DNA of 64,000 bases from Dugong dugon (taxonomy: Eukaryota > Chordata > Mammalia > Sirenia > Dugongidae). Positions 47,974 through 60,599 of this stretch are shown piece after piece. Within the stretch, counting starts at the first letter, position 1, and every line of letters starts with the position of its first letter. The translations under genes were made by a program, and so were the position numbers. The stretch lies in the NCBI GenBank assembly GCA_030035585.1, contig CM057469.1, forward strand, positions 64,559,501-64,623,500, given 5' to 3'. The notes beneath the pieces were generated by a model, which made no database searches, had not been told where the DNA came from, and saw only the letters and a list, made by a program, of their open reading frames with translations.

Positions 47974-48663
47974 TTTTATTGTACTTCAGGTGAAGGTTTA
48001 CAGAACAAATATTTTCTCATTAAACATCAGTACACATATTGTTTTATGACAATGGTTTACAACGACACGGCATGTCAACACGCTCCCTTCTCGACCTTTT
48101 TTTTTGGTGAAAATGTACATAGCCAAAGATACACCATTTCAAAAATTTCTGCACGTACACTTCAGTTACATCGATTACATTCTTCCAGTTGTGCTGCTAC
48201 TCTCACTTTAGATGAAGGTTTACAGAACAAAATAGTTTCATTGAACAGTTAGTACACATATTGCCCTATGATAGTGGTTAACAACCCCAGTACATGTCAA
48301 CACTGTCCTTACTCAACCTTGGGTTCCCTATCACCAGCTTTCCTGTCCCCTTCTGCCTTCTAGTCCTTGTCCCTGGACTGCTGTGCTTCATTAGTTCCGT
48401 TTTGTTTTATGAACTAAAAGGGTGATCAGGGGCCATACTCTTGGGGTTTCTCCAGTCTCTGTCAGGCCAGTAAGTCTGGTCTTTTTTGTGTGTGTGTTAG
48501 AATTTTGTTCTACATCCTTCTCCAGCTCTGTCCAGAACCCTCTGTTGTGATCCTGGTCAGAGCAGTCAGTGGTGGTAGCCGGGCACCATCTAGCTGTACT
48601 GGAATCAGTCCGGTGGAGGCCTTGGTAGCTGTGGTCCATTAGTCCTTTGGACTAATCTTTTCC
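47974..48663 (-). mobile_element. 5'-truncated L1 3'UTR fragment with TSD
   Basis: Poly-T, then attgtacttcaggtgaaggt as in the other long-form copies. The duplication tgaagaaa(g/t)gtaatttt is at 47957-47973 and 48664-48680. It ends at about 48663 (ggactaatcttttcc). Confidence 0.87.
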
Positions 48664-48680
48664 TGAAGAAATGTAATTTT

Positions 48681-51179
48681 GAAAATACAATTCCCTGAAT
48701 TTTCTGCTCATTTTGGATTGTGTAGACATAGGAGTTTGCTATCCTCAGATGTAAGATTATTATGATATAATTAATGTTCTACAACCACACAAAGGATGGT
48801 GTTTGAATAAAATATATACTTAAATTAAAAAGTTTACTTCAGTAATTTTTATTTTATTTTGAATTAAATTGACTATGACCCCTTCAGGGTGTAATCTAAG
48901 TTTTTTTCATATCTTTGATAGTTTCCTTACCGTGTAGCACAATATTTTGAATAAACAATAGTGAATATGAGTTGAATTAAGGTAGCACCGTGATCCAGTC
49001 CCTATCTTTCACCCGGACAGTGAGGCATGCAATTTGGTCAGCTTCTTCTCTTTTGCTTTCTACTCTTCAGGGACACCATGTTAGTTTAATTTTATTGTTC
49101 ATGTATATGGTGAAAAAAATCCATAGTAACACAGAAGCGCTTCAATGAATGACTCAAAATAATTTATGAATACTAAGGTTGAAGAGAAAATCAGATAAAA
49201 ATTATGAACACGTGTTCAAATGTAAACCTTTCTGATAAATGTCCCTTTTATGACATTTGCGTCAGTTATTCAATAACATTTCAAAGGCTGATTGGAGTAC
49301 TTATTTGGCAGAGCTAAATCATGCAACTTTTTCTGGGTAACCAGCATGACTTCAGAAGACAGTTTCAAATTTAGTGTAGAATTTCTTAGAATTTAAAGCG
49401 ATACTGCAAACAAGAAACTTCACCACAATAGCTTTCAGTCCCCTGCTATTACGTTCCCCTTGACCTTTAATAAAAGTATTACCATTGTTGGCTGAAATTG
49501 CACTTAGGTGTGCTAGATATGTATTTTAAAACAGTAAATACTCTTAGCATTATTTTCAAATAAATGGAAAAAAAATATATGTATAGTAGGAATCCATTCT
49601 GATGCAGCCTATAATGAAACTTGTTTTAACGTTGTTTGTGGAATGAGTTTCTCTAGTGAAAAAAAATCAAGAACTTCTTTTTTTGCAAAAGCTGAGAACC
49701 AAAATGAAAATTTTCAGGCAATGACTTACATTTATTCCCCAAGAGAGGAGTCAATTTGAGTCATTGTTTCACATCTAGAAACATCCTTTTGATTGATGCT
49801 TAAAGTGTCAGAAAAGAGAAGGTCTCGTGAGTCCAACCAAGCCTCTAACTAAACCAAGATTTAGCTGTTTATATAAAATTTTAGGAAAAGCCAAAAAAAA
49901 CTGGGAGGTGTGAGATTTTTAGATTTCTAAGTATAGATTTGTAATCCTTGACTGACCTCATTAATCCTGATCTAAGAAAGAGATTGTCTATAGACTTTCT
50001 TTTCTTTAAACTATAAGAACATGAGCTATATTGATGCCTCAAGTCTTCCCCAGAGCTAACATTCAAGAAACATTTGAGATTGTTTATGAAATGGCAACAT
50101 TGTGACAATTTGATAGCACTGTCCTTGGATTCAATTTTGTGGTTCTGACTTGTAACGATTCTTGGTGGCTACATTCATTTGGATGGAGGCCATGACAGGC
50201 TGGACTTCTGTGCTACTGTAAATTGTCTTGGAGTCAAGCTCAGTGTATTTACAGAAATGTCACAACATTAATTTTTAAATTTGCAGCCATCATTGATATA
50301 CTTTTTGAGATATTACTTCTATTTGGATAGAATAGCAGAATCTAACATGTTCATTAGGTAAAGGAGATAAAAACAGCAGACTGGTGAACCATAGGGAAAT
50401 ATGTGAACAAAACAATTCCGTACAACACATATAATCTATTACAGAGAATTTCAAGACAGTTCAGTGTATAGGAATTTTAAATACATAATTAAATTAATGG
50501 ACTTGTCCCTGATGCTTATATATGTTCTACTCCAACCTTCCTTGTAACGGGGCTCATTAGAGAGATTTGACCTGTACATCCAAATATTGATTACCCATGG
50601 TAATGTGAGGTTGGGCTAGCATCCTTTCGAGAATGAATACCACCTTGCATTTGCAAAATGCTTTATTACTGTGAAGGTCCCCTCCCCCACCTATTATCCC
50701 ATATTTCAGGACAATAATGGGGAAAAGTCAAGAAGTGAAGCAGTTAGGAGCACAGGTGAAGGGTCTTCTGGTCTCCAGGCATCTTGGGTACATAACCACC
50801 CTGTTTCTCATTACCTTATATCCAAAATAGGTTACTAATGGGACTTAGAGGAATTTTGATGAGAATTGGATGCAATTGACTTAGTACTATGATTTACTGG
50901 TAGTAAGCACTTAATAAATGTTTCTACTATTATAAGATATATAGGGCATGTGCCATTACAACCGTTTACAGACGAGGTTAAGAGCTTCTATAAGAAGTTG
51001 GATGTTTCTTATTAAAACGAATAGATGCAGCTTTGTCCTTAGTAGGGCTTTTCATCAGAGCTAATGTTATTAGCCAAATGGACCAGTTGTGCTTTCAAGT
51101 CCTTTTGGTTCCCTCAACTCATTTACTTTCAAGGAGACAGTTGAGAAATTGAAATAATTCTACTCTTATCACTCAGGAT
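48681..51179. other. Unique AT-rich sequence
   Basis: Nothing clear. A possible diverged MIR at about 50640-50760 is too weak to call. Confidence 0.35.
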
Positions 51180-51260
51180 AATTTACTGCATGAATTTGGA
51201 TTACTTGCTTCTCTTTTGGGGCCTCAGTTTCTTTTGCTATTGGTAATCTCTTAGGCCCTT
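51180..51260 (+). repeat. MIR fragment
   Basis: 'catgaatttggattacttgc', 'tttggggcctcagtttcttt'. Old and short. Confidence 0.5.
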
Positions 51261-51594
51261 TTCTGGTAAAAAAAAATAATAATAATGTTATTTCACAAAC
51301 AGCATAATCAAACTCTTAAAACACTTCACTCATAATTAAATAACCACCTTAACTTAAATTTTGATCATAAAGTATGTTGTTAAATTTTATTTTGTGCGTA
51401 TTAATTAGGAACTGATATTTTCTAGGTCAGTTCTTCCTTTGGTTAAGCATTGCATTTCTGACCAAAAAAAGTTATAAGGGGAATTGAGATGCATACATTC
51501 AACTTTACTTTGAAAGCAGTTATCCGATTAAAGTTTCCCCTCTCCAGTCTAAATGTGATTATTAATAATGTATTAATATGGGTGTATAGTATAG

Positions 51595-51800
51595 ATATCT
51601 TGGGTGGTACAAACAGTTAACATGTTCTGCTTCTCACGGAAAGGTTAGAGGTTCCAGCCCACCCAAAGGTGCCTTTGAAGAAAGTCCTGGTGATCTACTT
51701 CTGAAAAATCAGCCACTGAAAACCCTATGGAGTACATTTCTACTCTGACACACGTTGGGTCAGCATGAGTTGGAATTGACTGAACAGCAACTGGAACTGG
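51595..51800 (+). mobile_element. AfroSINE, RTE-5'UTR-containing form
   Basis: 'tatcttgggtggtacaaaca', 'gaagaaagtcctggtgatct', then gttgggtcagcatgagttgg and a tail ending in cagcaactgg. Confidence 0.88.
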
Positions 51801-51805
51801 CTGGT

Positions 51806-52544
51806 GGTATAGGTGTTACATGTATTCCAGTCTCACATCATGACAAAACCACCCAAACCTGTCATAAGTAAATATTACTGAAAGTCCACATGATTTTCAT
51901 TAAATAATTAATTTCATATCTTCAACCAAGAAAATACTTTTTAGACATAATATGACTTTCTATCATGCTTTTACTTTTCTGCTTCATTTTTTTCCCCTCT
52001 AGAGATTAGGCTTACATGTGTATTTGAGTAAAGTAGTATTTTTACAAAATTAAGGATGAAGAACATCACAGACATTTCTACAGTTTTATCTTATGGGTAG
52101 GCAGATGACAATTCATTCTTGTATCTCATGGATAACTTACAAAGCAATTTAATTTGGACCTCTTCTGTGCTCATTCTAGAGACAGAGATAATTTTGGTGG
52201 ACAAACAGACTTAAGAAATTCATTTCTAATTGTATGCTTTTATGACATGATCTGAATACTTATTGATTACAAGTTCCTAAAAGAGTGAATTAAACCATTT
52301 GTACACATTTCAGTAAAAAAACATTCTCAGTGCAGTTATAATGCTTTACTTGTCAAGCAAATTCATTTTATATTTATTATTTGACTTCTTTGGTGCAATA
52401 TTTCCCCCATGGACTTACATTATTAACGCTGCATTCTTAATATTCGGTTTTTAATATTATCTCTGCTCCTGACATTTGAAACTACAAGTTCAGCTCCATA
52501 CAATCATTCCTCAAGGAAATTTAGTATATGTGTGCTATAGCTAC
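51806..52544. other. Unique AT-rich sequence
   Basis: Nothing recognised. Confidence 0.35.
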
Positions 52545-52926
52545 AACCAGCTGTCTGTCAGTTTGTCATATTATGGTGGCTTGTGTGTTACTATGATCCT
52601 GGAAGCTATGTCACTGGTATTTCAAACACCAACAAGGTCACCCATGGTGGACAGGTTTCAGTGGTGCTTCTAGACAAAGGTAGACTAGGAAGAAAGGCCT
52701 GGCGATCTACTTCCAAAAATTATCCAGTGAAAATCCTATAGATTATAACAGAATATTGCTCAATATAGTGTTGGAAGACAGCCCCTCGAGGTTGGAAGGC
52801 ACTCAAAATATAGTGGCCACAGCAATGGACTTAAGCATATCAGTGATTATGAAGATGGTGCAGGACTGATATCTTTCATTCTTTTGTAAATGGACTAACC
52901 ATGAGTCAGAGCTGACACCACAGTTA
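52545..52926 (+). mobile_element. Internally deleted RTE-derived element (5'UTR joined to 3' tail), copy 2
   Basis: Starts in the RTE 5'UTR (ctgtctgtcagtttgtc, 'gtatttcaaacaccaac', 'gactaggaagaaaggcctgg'). It reaches ggttggaaggcactcaa near 52790, then switches to the RTE 3' end: 'gccacagcaatggactta', 'gaagatggtgcaggact' and a tail with 'accatgagtcagagctgac'. No coding sequence lies between. The 39241-39570 element has a closely corresponding junction. Confidence 0.75.
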
Positions 52927-53164
52927 TAAACTATTTTCAGCCTGGAGTATAATCAGAATTACCAAGATAATTTATCACTTTTCCTAAATTGTTCATAAAC
53001 AAGAAATCAGAGTTTGCATTGTTAAAATTCAGGGTAAAAATACTGGCAAAGTTCTTCAACAGTCCCTCAAGAAACAACTTCCCTCTTCAAAAATAGTGAT
53101 GGTGCTCTTTTAAAATATGACAGATTTGGTAATACTTTGAGAATGTCCATTTTGTAATTCTAGG

Positions 53165-53197
53165 TATTAACGTCTGTATCAGCATTTGGGAAACCCC
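53165..53197. repeat. 33-bp segment duplicated at 53821-53853, copy 1
   Basis: tattaacgtctgtatcagca then tttgggaaaccc. It matches 53821-53853 with about three differences. Separation is about 656 bp. Confidence 0.7.
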
Positions 53198-53344
53198 CAC
53201 AGTCACATCCCATGGCTGAAGTAATAAAGCTAAGATCTATCCTGCAATGAATCCCTTCTGTTGTGCAACCTCAATGGTCCAGGATTATTATTTTACTTTC
53301 AGAAGACAATTTCTACCCAAAGATAATTTCTACAAATAAGTGAC

Positions 53345-53430
53345 ATTGTTGTTTCCTAACCTAAATTGCCTCATCTGTAAAATGCATGCTCAGAATTAGT
53401 TAACATCCCCTCCAGCTATATGAGTTTACA
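53345..53430 (+). repeat. MIR fragment
   Basis: 'tgcctcatctgtaaaatgca' and following sequence. Short, old. Confidence 0.5.
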
Positions 53431-53604
53431 TATGATACCTTATGCAGGAAATCAGGCAGTTCAGCTGGAGAACACTCTTCAGAAGGCAAATACAAGAATC
53501 AAGTTTATATACAAAGGAGTTAAAGTGAAAATTAAATACTTAAAAGGAATAGTATTGAAAAATTGTAAATGTGGCTCCATATTTTAAATAGGGATGGACC
53601 ACTA

Positions 53605-53760
53605 AAAAAACCCATTGTCACCCAGTCAATTCCTACTTATAGTGACCTATAGGACAGAGTAGAACTGTGTCATAAGGTTTCCAAGGATTGACTGGTGGAT
53701 TCAACTGCTGACCTTTTGGTTAGCAGCCCAGCTCTTAACCACTGCGCCACCTGGGCTTCT
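53605..53760 (-). mobile_element. AfroSINE, short form
   Basis: 'acccattgtcacccagtcaa', cctataggacagagtagaac, reversed head actgcgccacctgggctt. Confidence 0.92.
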
Positions 53761-53763
53761 CTC

Positions 53764-53820
53764 AAAACAAAACCCAATCTGTTGCTGTTGAGTTGATTCC
53801 AACTCATAGTGATCCTATAG
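53764..53820 (-). mobile_element. AfroSINE tail fragment
   Basis: acccaatctgttgctgttg, then tgattccaactcatagtg and atcctatag. Only the 3' part; abuts the duplicated 33-bp segment. Confidence 0.8.
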
Positions 53821-53853
53821 TATTAATGTCTATGTCAGCATTTGGGAAACCCT
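53821..53853. repeat. 33-bp segment duplicated at 53165-53197, copy 2
   Basis: tattaatgtctatgtcagca then tttgggaaaccc. Its end overlaps the start of the next AfroSINE and serves as its target-site copy. Confidence 0.7.
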
Positions 53854-54006
53854 GGTGATGCAGTGGTTGACAGTTTGCCTGCTAACCAAAAGGTCAGCAG
53901 TTCAAATCCACCAGGCGCTCCTTGGAAACCCTATGAAACACTGCTATAGGGCCACTGTGAGTCAGAATCCACTTGATGTCAATGGGTTTTTTTTTTTTTT
54001 TTTTTG
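53848..54006 (+). mobile_element. AfroSINE, short form, with TSD
   Basis: 'accctggtgatgcagtggtt', 'aaggtcagcagttcaaatcc', tail gtgagtcagaatccacttg and a T-run. gtcagcatttgggaa (about 53834-53848) and gtcagcttttgggaa (about 54007-54021) are the duplication. Confidence 0.92.
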
Positions 54007-54129
54007 GTCAGCTTTTGGGAATATGCTCCATTATGCGCAGGTACATGTTAAAATTATTTTGAGAGTTCAGAAATCATTCATCAGCTAATATTCTCATTTT
54101 TAGTTAATCTTGCAGCAAGATGGCACGTA

Positions 54130-54235
54130 GTGTTACTTCCCTAAATTGCTAATGAGGAAACTGAGGTCCAAAGAGGTTCAGCCAGTTATTTACTAACATA
54201 TCTTATGACTCCTTACCTAGTGCTCAGTGCTCTTT
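54130..54235 (-). repeat. MIR fragment
   Basis: 'taatgaggaaactgaggtcc' and 'aaagaggttcagccagtta', reverse-complement MIR. Confidence 0.7.
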
Positions 54236-54239
54236 TTGT

Positions 54240-55488
54240 TTGCTGTATGATTATATTGAGAAACAGACATAAGAATACTGAAGGGTAGTGAATGAATTGA
54301 CCAGAAGTTCCGGAGAGACAAGGATAAAAAAAAAGAAAAAATCCTGACTGTAAAATTATCTGGAGGGAAAGAACGTGGGTAGCTGAAAGGTTAATGAAGA
54401 TGCTAGATGACTGAGGGAAAAAAGAGAATTGAAAAGTTCAAAAAATATTAGTAAATATGCTTTAGTGGTTTTGGCCAAATGATAAAAACAAAGCCTTTAC
54501 AGAGCATCTTGCCATGCTCTCGAATTTATTTCACAGTAAAAATGTGACGAATTTGAAGAAATGCATTGATAAACAAAATTCATAGAAAAAATAATTTAAA
54601 TATTCTATAGGAATATATTTTTTAATTGTTGAAATCATTGCATCATTTTTTTTTTAAATTTATACCTAGCATAAAAAATCAAGAGTCATGTTTATTGAGG
54701 GCTAACATACACTCTTGTTTGAACCTGAAAAAAAGCTGTTGTGTTTCATAATTTTCTTTACTCATCTTTAGGACTATATTAGCCCAAACATTGCCTGGAG
54801 TAAATAATTACTACCGATTACTAATTGTCCAGTCTTGAAGTAACACGTACTTCATAAAGGCAAGTTGAAAATAGTTTGAGAGGATAGCAATCTCAACTAT
54901 CTAAGCGAGGTATTTTAGTTACATCTTTGCCCTTCAGGCATGAAGATCTTGACTTAAATTTTAAATTGATTATAAGTATCTCTTGATATATTGCTATCCA
55001 AACGGTTGGATTAGTAAAGGAGCTATAATAAAAACAAATTTAAACTCACCTTTATGTAAACTGAAGTTTTTTCTCTGAAGATTATGTTTAAAATAATACA
55101 TACCTGTAAAGGTGCTGATGTAGATTTCTGCCTTGATGCCCTGGCAAAGATAGCCTCATTCTAAGGTCTATATGACAATGCATTACCACATAATTCATGC
55201 ACATCTATAGCAATATAGTGTTCAGATAAGGATTTTGGTTTCAATGTGCTTTTTTCAGAAATATATTTCCTTCTTTTTTTGGAGAAAAATTTGGCTCCAA
55301 ATGAAGAGGCAAAAACCAACCTCAAAGTCAATGCCCATTTCTTAACTATGATATTGCTGATATTTTTCTAGGAAACCAAACCAAAGGCAGCTTTTAAGGT
55401 ACCTCAGAGTATTTAAAAATAAGCATCCCTACAGTATATCAAAATAGTATGGAAAATAAAAATTAATATCCATACGTGAAGGTTCTTA
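54240..55488. other. Unique AT-rich sequence
   Basis: No gene recognised. Confidence 0.35.
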
Positions 55489-55489
55489 G

Positions 55490-55643
55490 ACTCATAACAA
55501 CCCTATAGGACAGAGCAGAACTGCTCCAAAGGGTTTCCAAGGCTGTAAATCTTTACGGAAGCAGATTGCGTCAGCTTTCCCCCACTGAACGGAATGGTAG
55601 GTTCGAACCGCCAACCTTTCAGTTAGCAGCCGTGTGCGCTTGT
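55490..55643 (-). mobile_element. AfroSINE (long-insert form), left arm of a fold-back pair
   Basis: accctataggacagagcaga, the insert taaatctttacggaagcag, and a head-proximal end gtgtgcgcttg. Head incomplete. Confidence 0.85.
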
Positions 55644-55695
55644 AGGATTTCTATGAGTCAGAGTAAACTGGGTTTAGGTTTTTTTTTGGTTTTTT
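55644..55695 (+). mobile_element. AfroSINE tail, right arm of the fold-back pair
   Basis: taggatttctatgagtcaga then gtaaactgggtttagg and a T-rich tail: the plus-strand SINE end only. Confidence 0.75.
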
Positions 55696-55696
55696 T

Positions 55697-57214
55697 GTAT
55701 ATATGAAGTTGTGTATAATACATGCTCCTTTGAGAAATCAGTGAAACAGGGCCAACAGAGATAATGTTAAAGTAGAACATTTTAACCTTATTTTCAATCT
55801 CTTATGTAACATGAAAACGGTTAAAAATTTTAAAAGCCAAGTCTAAAGAATTTGAATTATTTTCCAATTTTGCAATCATGGAAGATAGTTTAGGCAGGGG
55901 GAAAATTTTTTGCAATTTAAATCTTGACATTTAATCAGCATTATGGGTTTTAAACTAAAAGTGAGTAAATGCATTTTCCAATAGATATGTTCATTTGAAA
56001 ATTTTTTTCAATAATTTTAGAGTAAATTTAGAAACGGCTAATTTAGGAATTTCATATTTGATATTTTTGATTTGTTAAATTGTTTTTGATATAAAGTTGA
56101 TGATTAAAGTGTAAAAATACAGAAATAAAAGATGGCTTACCAACTGTAAGATAGTGATTACATCTATGGCCAGAAAGAAAGCAGGAAACAATGGGGGGAG
56201 GGTTTCAGTGTATATAGTTTATTTTTTAAAAGAACTTGGAGTTAATAGAAGCAAATACTAAATGTTCTAAATTTCAGTGGTGGAAGCATAGGTATGTAGT
56301 AAATTATATTCCTTTTACTTTTCCTTTTTTAAAAAACAATTTTAAAAATTTTAAATGTGAGGTTTTTTTTTTCTTTTTCTTTATTCTAGCTAAAAAGAAA
56401 TGTTTATACATTGCTCCTTTAGTAAAATTTTAAAATGTTTGTTTTCCTCAAAAGTTAGAGATTTTCTTTTTCTCAGAGTTCAGAAATATATAGTTAAAAT
56501 GAGTAAATTCATATAATATAGAAAATTGTCTGCCAAACAAAATAGTCACCAGAAAGATGAAATAAAAGCCTAAATTTTTTGAATGTATGCAAATATCTGG
56601 GTAGCTTCATTTCCTATTTTATGTTTATATAGTTAGTTTTGAGTAGTTTTATATTCTTTATGCATGTCTTTTAACATTAGATTTCAGAGACATAACCCTC
56701 ATTATTCTACTCAAAATGTCGATTAATGAATATGTATAAATGGATTTTGTCTTATACTTATCTAACATACATACTGACAGAAATATACTTTATAGGATTA
56801 TTGTAGTAAAAAAGTTTCACTATGTTTCAGAATAAGATATAGTTTGTGCTTTCTCTTTTGTTGACACAATTTTTAAAAGTAAAATTAATCCTTTCTTTTG
56901 GAAATAAATAAGCCTAGAACATAGGGCATCACATATTACTAAGAGCATATGTGTGAGAATTTAAAGAAATAATTATATTTGATTTGCTATAGGACCTCAA
57001 AGATAATTAGTTTAGATTGAGATCTTGATTTTAAACATGTTCTTGCTAAAATTAATACTCGCAAATGTACCAAGCTGCTTTAAATTTAAATTGCACTCGA
57101 ATAGCCTTAGTTATATCTTGAAGAAGAGCTATGTTCACTATTTAATAACTATAAAAAGAAATTGGTATAAGTTCACATGGCTTCTTAACTTATTTTCAAT
57201 GTGGACATCATAAC
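55697..57214. other. Very AT-rich unique sequence
   Basis: Nothing recognised. Confidence 0.35.
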
Positions 57215-57450
57215 TATTGGATTGCGTTTTATGCTCAACGTTCTCCATCCGCAATTTGAAGCTTGCGAATAGCGTCCAATCACGCTAAAGCGTTTGCAAA
57301 ATGTTGCACCTGGAACAGGGAAGCGTGAGGAGGGCAAAGGTCAAAACCAGGCCTTAATAAGCATCGACTAAACAGACTTTAGACTCAGTGAAAAGTCCAG
57401 ACGACCCCTGCAGCGTCATCTTACAGCTCTGATTTTCTTCTTTTCAAGAT
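57215..57450. promoter_or_regulatory. Candidate conserved non-coding block with CpGs
   Basis: Several CpGs in an AT-rich region, a nuclear-receptor half-site-like word caaaggtcaaaacc at 57339-57352, and a CCAAT-type word gtccaatcacgc at about 57269-57280. No coding frame. Conservation untested. Confidence 0.3.
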
Positions 57451-60400
57451 GTAGTATAATCCATAAATACAACCAAATCACCAGCAGCTTAGTCTTTGGT
57501 TTGGTTTTTATCTTCCTTCCCCGCAACCGCCCCCCCCCACCCCCCTGCTTCACAGAGATTTGAAAAATTAACCCCTTTCTGTCCTCAGACTAACCAAAGA
57601 ATGAATTTCTTCCTAGTCACTGTCGCCAGCTGAAATCGTGAGCTCCTTTCAGGTGGGAAGGCACTTGATACAGTGGTCCATAAAGACCGGAGTGTTGGTG
57701 GAGTGTTTCACTTTATCTTGATCTATTTGGAATAATGTCCTTATAAATGACTAATAGTAACAAAACAATTGAACAATAATACACATCAGTGAAATGTGTG
57801 TTTTCTGAAGGCTCCTAAAGCAATAAACTTAAAGTCATATTTAAAACCTTAAATGGAATTTTTTGTTTATTTCAGGTGTCCCACTACACAGAGGTTAAAT
57901 TTCCATACAGGTTTCTACATAATCCATCCGTATGATGAAAATGTCTACAATCAATTTTTTGACGTATTCTTTTAATATCAGATTGTCTCATACAGTTTAT
58001 ACGCTCAGATCCTTATGGACATGATCACCTCTTTTGCACATATGTGTTTTGTTTCTCTAGTCCCATACTTTCTGAAAGAGAAGTTAGTTCCTTTAAGCTG
58101 AAACAGTAATTTCTGTGCAGGAAATACACCAAATCAAGTATGAACCACAAGAATAAGTACAGTGCCCACCTCAAGTGGTAGTTAATTGAGAGAAGCCTTC
58201 CACTCTGAAGTGTCCATACACAACATGCTGGAAGTGAGAGCTTCCCAGTCAAATGCAGTGTGATCATCACTCAGTTTATAACACTGGAAGTTTTCAGACT
58301 GCCAAAGACATCTGCATCTGCACCTACATTTATCCTTTTGATGTCATGTCTACCCTGTTAGTCCCTCTTCCTTTACACTTTAAAAAAAAAAAAAGTATAT
58401 ATGTATAAGTACCGCTCTGTGTGTGAACCATGAGCTGTACAATCAAGGGTTAGGCAAATTCCTAACTAAGGAGAAATAACTGAGAGAATAGCAAACCAGG
58501 TGGGAAGTCTCTCCTGTTCAAAAGTGTGCTATAGTCTGGGGAAAGGTCCTTTAGAAGAAGCATGAAAACAGATACAAATGGTGTCCCGAGAGAGTGAGAG
58601 AAGGCCTGGGTTTTTCAAGGATGTCTGTCTCTGACTCATCATCACAGTCTTACAGAACAGGAAAAGGGAGATGGCGAGGGGTAGACATTTTGCACAGCTG
58701 CAAAGCTTCTATAACTGATCGTAGTTTCTCCTGTGCTGTGCACTTCAGGAGTGAGTATACATGGAGAAAAAACAAGAGCAGCAAATCTCAAAATGTCCCC
58801 CACAGAAATGAAAATACCAAAACACCTTTCAACGACAAATAAAAAAGTTGCCTTATTTTAAAACTTGTGATAATCTGTGACCCTGCAGAATCAAGACCTG
58901 TCTGTCTTTTCCCAGATTAATATGGAAGAAGACAAAATAGGAGTAGCTCTGAGTACTATTCCTTATTTAATCCCATCTGGTTTGGACAATCTTAGCTTCA
59001 ACCATCTAAAATTACATCACTAATAGAATTTGAGTAATTTTCAGCATATTTCATTGTCTACCTCCTCACACATACAGAGTTAGACTTATTGCTAATAAAA
59101 TCTGTTGTCTTAAAAGTATAACTAAGCTAGAAATATGTATCATTTAGTGCTTCAGACTCTTCATTATGCTTAGGTTTTCTGTTTATACACTGTTTGATTT
59201 CTTAAGTTTCTAAGTATATCTTATTCATTTGGGAGAAGGAGAATAACAATTGGGTTAATCACTGCCATATATTTATTTTTTCTAACAGAATTTTGAAATT
59301 TTTAAATCAGTGGGAAAAACATCAAATATCAGAGGTATTAATCAACACATACATTTAACGGCATGACGAGAATTCCAGTAATCTGGTAACACATATTGAC
59401 TCGCGGAAAGCCTCAGATATGATGATCCCAGAGATTTATATATTACAAGGTTCATTAAGAATTGACTCTATATGTTGGTGCTTTAGAACATACCTTCATA
59501 GTTATGAATCTTATGGCTAACCACATTTCAATTTTTGTGTAAGTTGGCTGCAAAGAAACACTGATTGATTTAATCATTCATAAGACTTGCATTTTTCAAA
59601 CAATTCTACTAGTGTGGCTTTTGATGAGGACATCCCATTTCTGACAACTAGTAGATTTTGCTTGAGATAAGACATTATCTGAAGAAGAAAGAGCAAACAA
59701 TACCAAATCAAAGACAGTGTTGTTTTGAGGCCACTTCTATATTTTTTTCTATGACACTTGAATTTCTAATTAATTTGACTTTTTAATCTCTATTATATAT
59801 TTTAAAAATTGAACCTTTGGTTTATGTTCCCTTCTATCTTTACTGGTCAAACTAATGTAAGTATCAGAAAAATAATTTATTTTCATCTAACTTTTACCAT
59901 TCTACGATTAATTTTTTTAAAAAGGAATATTTTTGACTCTGCAGTAGGAAGTCAGTTATAAAGATAGCCATTTAAGTCAAAAACTTGTCAAATCACCAAA
60001 TTTTTTTTTTAGTTTAAAAAAAGGAAAAAAAAAAAAGAATTGTCAAAAAGAAAAAACAAAACCAACTTAAGTGCCTATTTTTATAGTATATATGATATCC
60101 TGAGCTATACTGGATATGTAGATCAGTCTTCTAGTCTTGACATCTTTTACTAATCGAGGTCCAAATGAAGTCTCCAGAAAACAAACTTTTCTTCATATAA
60201 CCAGTATACAAATAATGAACCAAGAATTCTAGGTAGTGAATGTTTTCATAGTAAATTTTAAAAAGCATCCAATATTAAAATTTATAAGCTTCCAGTAATA
60301 GTGACTTATCCAAGTGACAAGGCAAAAATATATTACTTAGAATCAAACTTTTTTCATCTTAATCCAATAATCAGGCCAATATTTTAATGTATTTTTCAAG

Positions 60401-60599
60401 GAATAAATTGCTTACCAGCAAGTTGAGAGACAGTGTTGGTGCATGATACCATTTTTTTTTTTTAATTACTTGTGATGAAAGGGTAGAAACAGCAACTTGA
60501 ATAATTTGCACCAAGGATTAATATCAATATTAATAAAAATTAAATGTTTTCAATTAGTTTAGATTGACAAGTAGGGTAAAACACAAAGACAAGACTGAG
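57451..60599. other. Unique sequence
   Basis: No gene or repeat recognised. A C-rich run lies at 57521-57547. Confidence 0.35.
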
